DNA of 64,000 nt, from contig CM039120.1 in the NCBI GenBank assembly GCA_022036555.1, positions 13,311,398 to 13,375,397 of the forward strand, in the 5' to 3' direction. Below the pieces are notes generated by a model. It did no database searches. It saw only the letters and a list, made by a program, of their open reading frames with translations, and was not told where the DNA came from. Shown here in pieces: positions 58,172 through 64,000 of this stretch (position 1 is its first letter; each line of letters starts with the position of its first letter). A program made the position numbers and the translations under genes. The DNA comes from Microstegium vimineum. Its lineage: Eukaryota > Streptophyta > Magnoliopsida > Poales > Poaceae.

Positions 58172-60590
58172 CTGAAGCATGAAGGTTCAAATGACAATGA
58201 GGTTAATCTGATAAATGAGTAGACGTGCAGAAAACAATCCGATTAGATCCAACAAATACATGAACCACTGCACCTGAAGAGAAGAAATCACTACAACCAA
58301 TCAGAAGGAATCCTCAATTGCTAGACTCTTTGCCAATTGGTCGCAGGTAGCACATCAACCAGCACAAGCAATGGTGCAGTTTATTATGTTAACCTTGCAT
58401 ATTAAGAGAGATTGGTGGGAGCTGAGAACTGAGCTATGTTCACAGATGTAGGTAAGCATACACCTAAATCTGTAGGAACCGAAAGGAATGTAACTGAAAT
58501 GTATTATCTATATAAAATAAATATAAATTTTATCTCAAGTCCTCTAGAACCGTGACTGAAATATGTAAAAAAAAGAGTATGATAGTACTTATTGCTTGTA
58601 CAAAAATAACAAAAATAAAAAACTGAGGGAGTGAAGTTTATATGTATATGGTTTGCTACGTCAGCCATGGGAAAATTTTGAGCTTGTAATATTTCTCTGC
58701 AAATAAATATGATTTTTTCATTGGAATTTCCCTTGTAATATTTCTCCGTAAATAAACAGGATTTCTTCATTGGAATTTCCCTTTGTGGACCAATAAGTGG
58801 GTTTTCAACTTTTCATCTTCCGTTAGCTCTATGAAAATAGGAAAAACACGAAATGACGTGATTGTACACATCATGGAAGATGCCATAAACACAGTAAGCT
58901 AAAACAATTCACTAATTCAGAGGGGCACAAATGGCCTTACTAATTCAGAGTAACTTCTACAGCCAAATAAGAAATATCAAATCAGATAAACATCCAAAAT
59001 TAGAGAACGTACATGAATCAGTGAGTCTAACAAAGCTATCTTGCAAGCCTGACAAAAAGTTCAGTGCTCATAAATGCTAAATCCTGATTCGTAACCAATA
59101 TACTATCTATAGCATCAGCGGATTATTTGAAGTTCAGTTCTCATGATCCATTCTTGTCCAACTCATGGAATTCAGAAAGAAGCTATGTGCGAGTGTTGGA
59201 ACACTGCTGCAGAAGGAAGAGGAAACGGACCTGGGCGCTTTGGCTGGAGCAGCCGACAGTTCAGGGGCGGGCGGAGCTTGCATGAGCGCGTCATCGATGG
59301 GCTCCATGCAGCGGCGTAGCGTCGATGGGGTTCTCGGCGATGGGCCTCCTCGCACAACGATGTCGATGAGCCTCGTCTGAGCCAGAAAGCTCGCGGGCCT
59401 CGTCGCGCGACGGCACCGGCTGTTTACCCTCATGGGAGGCGGGCGAACGAGAAGCATTGTGCTACCACATCGCGGGTTTGTCGGACCCGTAACATGCTGC
59501 CTCGTTGTCCGCACCGTGCGGCTATCTGGCCACATATTAGCATTGCATCGAACACATGGTGGGCGTTGACGCGTCGTCCATCTCGAGCTCGAAGTCGAAA
59601 TCTGGCACGACGTCGCCATCGGCCTTGATTTCCTACTTTCCTTACGGCTAGATTGCCGGCGTTAGGTGAGCGCCCTCGCCAGGTTCCAGGGAGCCGCACC
59701 CGTGGCCGGGGGCCAAGGCCACCGTGCCAAGAGCTGCCGCTGCGCTTTGATCCCGCCGCGCCAGGAGCCTATTGCCTTGCCAGCTCGCCGGTGGCAGGGA
59801 CTCGCGCTGGTATCGTCCCATACCGCACAAGGGACTCGTGCCGGGACCTACGGCCGGTCGCAACCAAGCAAAGGGCCCGCCGCTAGATCCCCGCCACACC
59901 AGCGCCTCACGTGGTGGCCGGGAGCCTGCCGTGCCGAAGACCAGCCGCCAGCGCCAGCTCGCCATCGTGCTAATGCGGCATGCCAGCTTGACGGTAACCA
60001 CGATTCCAGCCAGCTCCGGTGGCGCAACAAGTTGAGGGTGGAGCGGTCAGCGGTGAGCGGAGGCGGCGGAGCAGGTGAAGAAGCGAAGGGGATGAGCGTC
60101 GGCCCGCGAAGCTTCGTGACAACTCGAGTAGATCACAAAGCGGGTTGGAGACCCGTACCGATCCACATTGGACGGACCAGATCGTGTAATCTTCTGATCC
60201 AACGGTTATCAGTTAACGGGCGACGTGGCGTTATCGGGTGTTCGAGCTTGAACTTTGGATTCGAAAGGCTTGAACTTTGGATTCGAAAGGTAGAGATGGC
60301 ATCCCCAATTCAGATCCAGCTCTCTCCTTCAAGCCATCAAAGCCCTTTTACCGTAGCCAAGAATTATATGTTTGGGTTCGGTGTAAAGAATTCTATGCGG
60401 TCCATGATTCCTTAGTGTGCGGACTGAATTCTAGCTGATGGATCTGGTGCGCAAAGGAAAACAACCAACGCAACCTCATTACAGAGGACGTTGGTTACCT
60501 TTACATATGTTTGCTTCCTACTCTCTAATCGGTTCCATTTCCATGCATAGAGCATAATAAATCATCCTACTTCTATCTATAGTGTTATCT
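58172..60590. other. Mixed region with a GC-rich island, no firm gene
   Basis: 58172-59120 is AT-rich. 59130-60110 is GC-rich with overlapping frames on both strands, none with a known motif; it could be a decayed first exon and promoter. A 22-bp unit CTTGAACTTTGGATTCGAAA.. is duplicated in tandem at 60247-60290. Confidence 0.35.
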
Positions 60591-61587
60591 CACTACACCA
60601 CAGAAGGATTTCACTGGCGGTTCAAAACTCTCTTTACTGGTGGATTTTGAACCGGCATAACCAACTCGACAGTGATGAGCTGATCACATCACTGCCGGTT
60701 CTGTCCAGCATAACCAACTCGGCAGTGATGAGCTGATCACATCACTGCCGATTCTGTCCAGAAATCGGGTTTTTAAAATAGAAAAAAAATTGTGGGACAA
60801 GCCCACTAGTAATCCGTCCGCCCGTCTTCATCGCAAGTCGCGCATTTTTTCGCGTAAAATCGCGAACTACGCTCCGGCGAGGATTCGAACCCGAGACCTC
60901 ACCCTCGCGCGATCCCTCTCTACCACTCCACCCATTAGTCATTTGTATCTAGATTCGGTTTTAGTTCACCACATTCTATACTAAACCGAGTATAAATTGA
61001 TTGTTTGAGTCACTAAACGAATTCAAATGAAAAGTTTGTAAACTACAAAGTTTCATAACTTTTCGAGATCTACAACTTTTATTTAGCAAGTTTTTCCATC
61101 CGAGGTCGTTTACAAAAATTTGAATTTCAATTTTGACAAATTCGAACGTAGTTTTCGATGACAAGATGATTTCAAATTAGAAAGTTGTAAACTACAGAGT
61201 TTCATAACTTTTCGAGATCTACAACTTTTATTTAAGAAGTTTTTTATCCGAGGTCATTTAAAAAAATCAAAAAAAAAGTCCAGGTATATCACATGCACTT
61301 TAAAACCGACAGTGAAGCTCATCATCACATGCGGTTCGTGGCTGGAACTAGTAGTGAAGCTGCCACGAACTAGTAGTAAATCTCATCATCAACCGACACT
61401 GAAGCTCATTATCATTGTGGTTCCTGCCTGGAATCGACAGTGATCATGAGTTTCAGTGCCAGTTCACCCACAACCCCAAACATTTTAGGCCTGCCAGACA
61501 TAGAACCGACAGTGAAGGTTCATCACTGTCGGCCCAATACAAACCGGCAGTGATGGACCGGCAGTGATGTTAGAATCTGTAGTAGTG
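60591..61587. mobile_element. Non-autonomous CACTA element C5, complete
   Basis: Ends CACTACACCACAGAAGG (60591) and, on the minus strand, CACTACTACAGATTCTAAC (61587), with a perfect 3-bp TCT duplication (60588-60590 and 61588-61590). CACTGCCGGTT-type subterminal repeats match C3 and C4, whose transposase could have moved it. 997 bp with no transposase. Inside lie a tRNA-like sequence (60881-60935) and a duplicated segment of about 85 bp (61027-61110 and 61168-61255) containing CGAGATCTACAACTTTTATTT. Confidence 0.9.
60881..60935 (-). ncRNA. tRNA-like sequence with A-box and B-box inside CACTA C5
   Basis: The minus strand reads TGGAGTGGTAGAGAGGG then, 23 bases after the A-box-like TGGTAGAGAGG, GGTTCGAATCC, a perfect B-box (T-arm). 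The distance between boxes is shorter than in a true tRNA (about 31 or more), and no acceptor stem closes it. It therefore resembles a tRNA-derived SINE head or degraded tRNA rather than a working tRNA gene. Confidence 0.5.
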
Positions 61588-61599
61588 TCTCACTGGTGA

Positions 61600-62006
61600 A
61601 CAATTGGGATCTATTCCTAGTTGGGAACTAGCTTTATTAATCTCGGTTTCCCAACTGGAACTATGGATCCAGGGCTAAAGATCAAAACCTTTAGTCCCGG
61701 TTTACCACAACCAGGACTCAAGGTTTTCCTAGCTTAAAAAAATAATGTCTCTCACCATTGCGTCTCGTGGGATTCAAACCCAAGAACTCATGCATTGTCT
61801 CGTGCATAGGTTACTACCCCACCTACATAGCACATCTAACAATAGATGGGATGTCTCTCTTTTGAACTAATTCATCGAGGGACCTTTAGTCCTGGTTCAT
61901 AAATGTAACTGAGATTAAAGGTCCTTTAGTCCGGGTTGGTGTTACTAACTGGGACTAAAGGGTCTACCTTTAGTCTGGGTTGGTATTAACAACCAGGACT
62001 AAAGGA
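61600..62006. mobile_element. Degenerate non-autonomous CACTA-like element of the C1 family
   Basis: Repeats of CCTTTAGTCCCGGTT and GGGACTAAAGG at both sides (61690-61740 and 61880-62006) match the subterminal array of C1. No clean CACTA terminus remains. The centre carries a B-box-like GGGTTTGAATCCC on the minus strand (61769-61781), within a segment resembling the tRNA-like module of C5. Confidence 0.6.
61770..61830 (-). ncRNA. Second tRNA-like (B-box) sequence
   Basis: Minus strand TAGGTGGGGTAGTAACC, then about 27 bases later GGGTTTGAATCC. It has the same layout as 60881-60935 (T-R-GGTGG-R-GT-R-GTA, then TCT..GGGTTYGAATCC), with one mismatch in the B-box. The A-box is weak. Confidence 0.35.
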
Positions 62007-63620
62007 TAAAAGACGTCAAAAGATCAAGATGTCTAAGAGGGGGTGAATTGGTTTTCTTAAATTTATAATGTAGAATTAAAACCTATTCGAATGTCAATTT
62101 TCCCCTAGTTCCTAAAAGTGTGAAATCTATCTATGCAAAGCTAAGAATTAGACAACAAGTAACAAAGACACCCTAGAAGCAATTATAATCAAGCATCATC
62201 ATGAATTGGACAAGTATGAAGAAAGTAATGCTTAAAAGTAATTGCAGGAGAAGGAGAAATAAGAAGGAAGTGACACGTCGATGTTTTCCTGAGGTATCGA
62301 GGAGTTAACACTCCCCTTAGTTCTTGTTGGAGCATCCATGCAAGGGTATCGCTCCCCCTTGGTCCGTGCAAAGACTAACTGCACTCTCCAAGCTGATTCT
62401 TCTATGCTCTGGCTCTGTGAATCGCCCACAGCCAATCATAAGTGGAGTTGGGCCATCCACAATATCCTTCGGATGGTCACTAAGTCTCCGATCACCACCA
62501 AGCCATCTAGGTGTTGTTGATCACCAAGAGTAACAAGTAGAAGGCCCTCACTTGACCAAGACTAGTCTAATTAGGAAGATGGATGCACAATTGTCACTCC
62601 CTAATCCTCTAATTAGGTTCTAAACTTGGATTCTCAAATCTCAATCACCTCACTAGGGTCTTGCTCTCCCTTGCACTCTCAGAGGTTTCCTCAGTTGAAT
62701 AAATGGGCAAGAAAGATAGTATGGATGAGTTGGATAAGTATAAATACTCCTAAACCGACCAACTAGCCATTACTTACAAAAACTCTTCCCTGTATCACTC
62801 CGGACTGGACCAGTGCGGGCAGTCCAGACTAATTCACACTGGTCCAAAACCCTATTTCACTAACCGATAGAGATAGGGGACCTCTCTTCTCAATCAGCTC
62901 CTCCCGCTCAGAATAACAATTCTCTCACTATTTTTAGGGCGTCCAGACCATCTCTATTGGTCCAGACTCTTGGTTCGTACATAGTCTGGAGCCAAAACCC
63001 TCACTCTAAACCTTATTGGATCAATCCGGACAATCATCATTGGCCCGGACCCTCTAGTTTGGGCTCATTCCGGAGCTAAACCCTCGATGTTGAACCTCTC
63101 TAGACACCTCTGAACCATCTCCACTGGTCCAAACCCAAGTGTCCAAAGTTCGTATGCTCTTTGACTCACTCTGAGTAAACTCTAGGCAACCGATCAATGT
63201 CAATTGGTTCGGACCCTTCTGAGCAACCAGTTCGGACGCTTTGTTGTGAGAATTTAGGATTTTTTTCTTTTTTGCTTAGCGTGTCTAGTCAGAATTAACA
63301 TGGTACCTTTGTTGGGAGTTGGGACCTCTAATTAGTAATAGTAAGATAAGATGTCCATATTAAATTGCTATGTATTTGAGCTACTATATTGCTATTATTT
63401 TTTTAACAGATATGATCATAAAAAATAGAAGTAGTGTTACCTAAATTTGCTTTAAAATTTGCGTGGTTTTTCTTGTCTTAACCTCTTCTGAAAAAATCGA
63501 TTACTTTCGTTAAAACTAGAACCGAACCGAAACAACTGAAAGCCAAAAAACTTCATTTTTAAGATTTTTTTGGAGGTTCTTATTTTCTAGGAACAAAATT
63601 TCTTGAAGTAGTAGAACCGA
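62007..63620. other. Unclassified repeat-like sequence
   Basis: It opens with ATGTCTAAGAGGGGGTGAAT. 62790-63250 has many short CTGGTCCAGAC / CCGGAC-type motifs, as in some grass retroelements. No coding or terminal structure could be resolved. Confidence 0.4.
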
Positions 63621-63756
63621 CTCCCTTCATTCCAAATTATAAGACATTCCAAAAATCTTGGAGAGTCAAAGTATCTCAAATTTGACCAATAATTATAAAC
63701 AAAATTATAAAAAATTATGACATCAAATAGGTATATTATGAAAATATAATTGATAA
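63621..63756. mobile_element. Stowaway-like MITE, left part, interrupted
   Basis: CTCCCTTCATTCCAAATTATAAG followed by a core closely matching 23660-23775 of the complete copy, including ATGAAAATATAATTGAT. It stops where the next MITE begins; the remainder should lie beyond the window. Confidence 0.75.
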
Positions 63757-63994
63757 GGGTTTGTTTAGTTCCCCTCAAAATTTTAAAACTTAAACATCTG
63801 TCACATCGAATCTTTAAACGTATACATAAAGCATTAAATATAGGTAAAAAATAGCTAATTATACAGTTTGTTTGTAATTTTACAAGCTGAATCTTTTGAG
63901 TCTAGTTATTCCATAATTAGACAATAATTATCAAATACAAACTAACCGCTACAGTACTTTACACCCTTAAGAATTTTGGAACTAAACAAGGCCT
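63757..63994. mobile_element. MITE with GGGTTTGTTTAGTTCC ends
   Basis: Inverted ends GGGTTTGTTTAGTTCC and GGAACTAAACAAGGCC enclose 238 bp. The core (CACATCGAATCTTT; AGCATTAAATATAGGTAAAA; ATTAGACAATAATTATCAAA) is that of a very common MITE in sorghum-group grasses. It is inserted into the preceding Stowaway copy. Confidence 0.85.
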
Positions 63995-64000
63995 AAATTA

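Noticed and set aside
59666..60415. 249-codon plus-strand frame
   Set aside because: GC-rich with overlapping frames on the other strand and no recognisable motif or conserved start; left as unassigned.
60881..60935. A functional tRNA gene
   Set aside because: The box spacing is too short and no acceptor stem or anticodon arm can be closed; only a tRNA-like label is justified.
1..64000. CRISPR arrays, rRNA genes, bacterial operons or viral insertions
   Set aside because: No spaced direct repeats, rRNA motifs or viral coat/movement protein signals were seen; all reverse transcriptases fit copia or RTE elements.

Overview
This is a repeat-dominated stretch of a plant nuclear genome, almost certainly a grass. 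Several things point there: En/Spm (CACTA) transposons with CACTA termini and GGGACTAAAG- or CACTGCCGGTT-type subterminal repeats, Stowaway-type MITEs, a MITE with GTTTGTTTAGTTCC ends of the kind abundant in panicoid grasses, a SHAQKYF-class MYB relic, a cinnamyl-alcohol-dehydrogenase fragment and an RTE-type LINE. No gene density typical of euchromatin is seen. Only one pair of small genes looks intact.

Layout. 1-5361: a CACTA element on the minus strand with a decayed TNP2 transposase and, between its 5' end and TNP2, a separate two-exon gene relic with a GRF-type zinc finger. 5785-6034: an exon fragment of CAD. 6463-12035: two CACTA elements of different families fused tail to tail, so both outer edges are 5' CACTA ends and the transposase remnants converge on a junction near 8914. 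12584-19080: a Ty1/copia element (minus) with one truncated LTR and a polyprotein broken by stops and frameshifts. 20851-23497: a large imperfect inverted duplication whose two arms each carry a short secreted-peptide gene, transcribed outward from a roughly 330-bp centre. 25190-25736: the end of another CACTA-like element. 26600-28017: a pseudogenised MYB gene with internal protein repeats. 28177-32904: a solo LTR containing a second solo LTR, both with perfect 5-bp target-site duplications. 33184-34082: a local tandem duplication. 34962-37618: a complete short non-autonomous LTR element with perfect TSD. 37633-39219: an Athila/Ty3-like LTR with its primer-binding region. 40389-41856 and 45331-46539: two more solo LTRs with perfect TSDs. 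42917-44195: a 3' fragment and LTR of a copia element related to the one at 12584-19080. 47414-47513: a 100-N assembly gap with duplicated flanks. 49863-53335: a second copy of the 8915-12035 CACTA family with TNP2. 55512-57437: a 5'-truncated RTE LINE with a 14-bp TSD. 60591-61587: a complete non-autonomous CACTA element with a tRNA-like module, followed by a degenerate relative of the first CACTA family. 63621-64000: nested MITEs.

How it works together. Nearly every coding region belongs to a transposon and carries stop codons or frameshifts, many of them C-to-T or G-to-A type. At least four LTR insertions are reduced to solo LTRs, so unequal recombination has been active. The best candidate for host biology is the divergent pair of small secreted proteins. 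The most unusual transposon structures are the double-headed CACTA chimera, the same premature stop shared by two CACTA copies, and the tRNA-like sequences in two different non-autonomous CACTA families. All assignments come from reading the sequence; no database search was possible.
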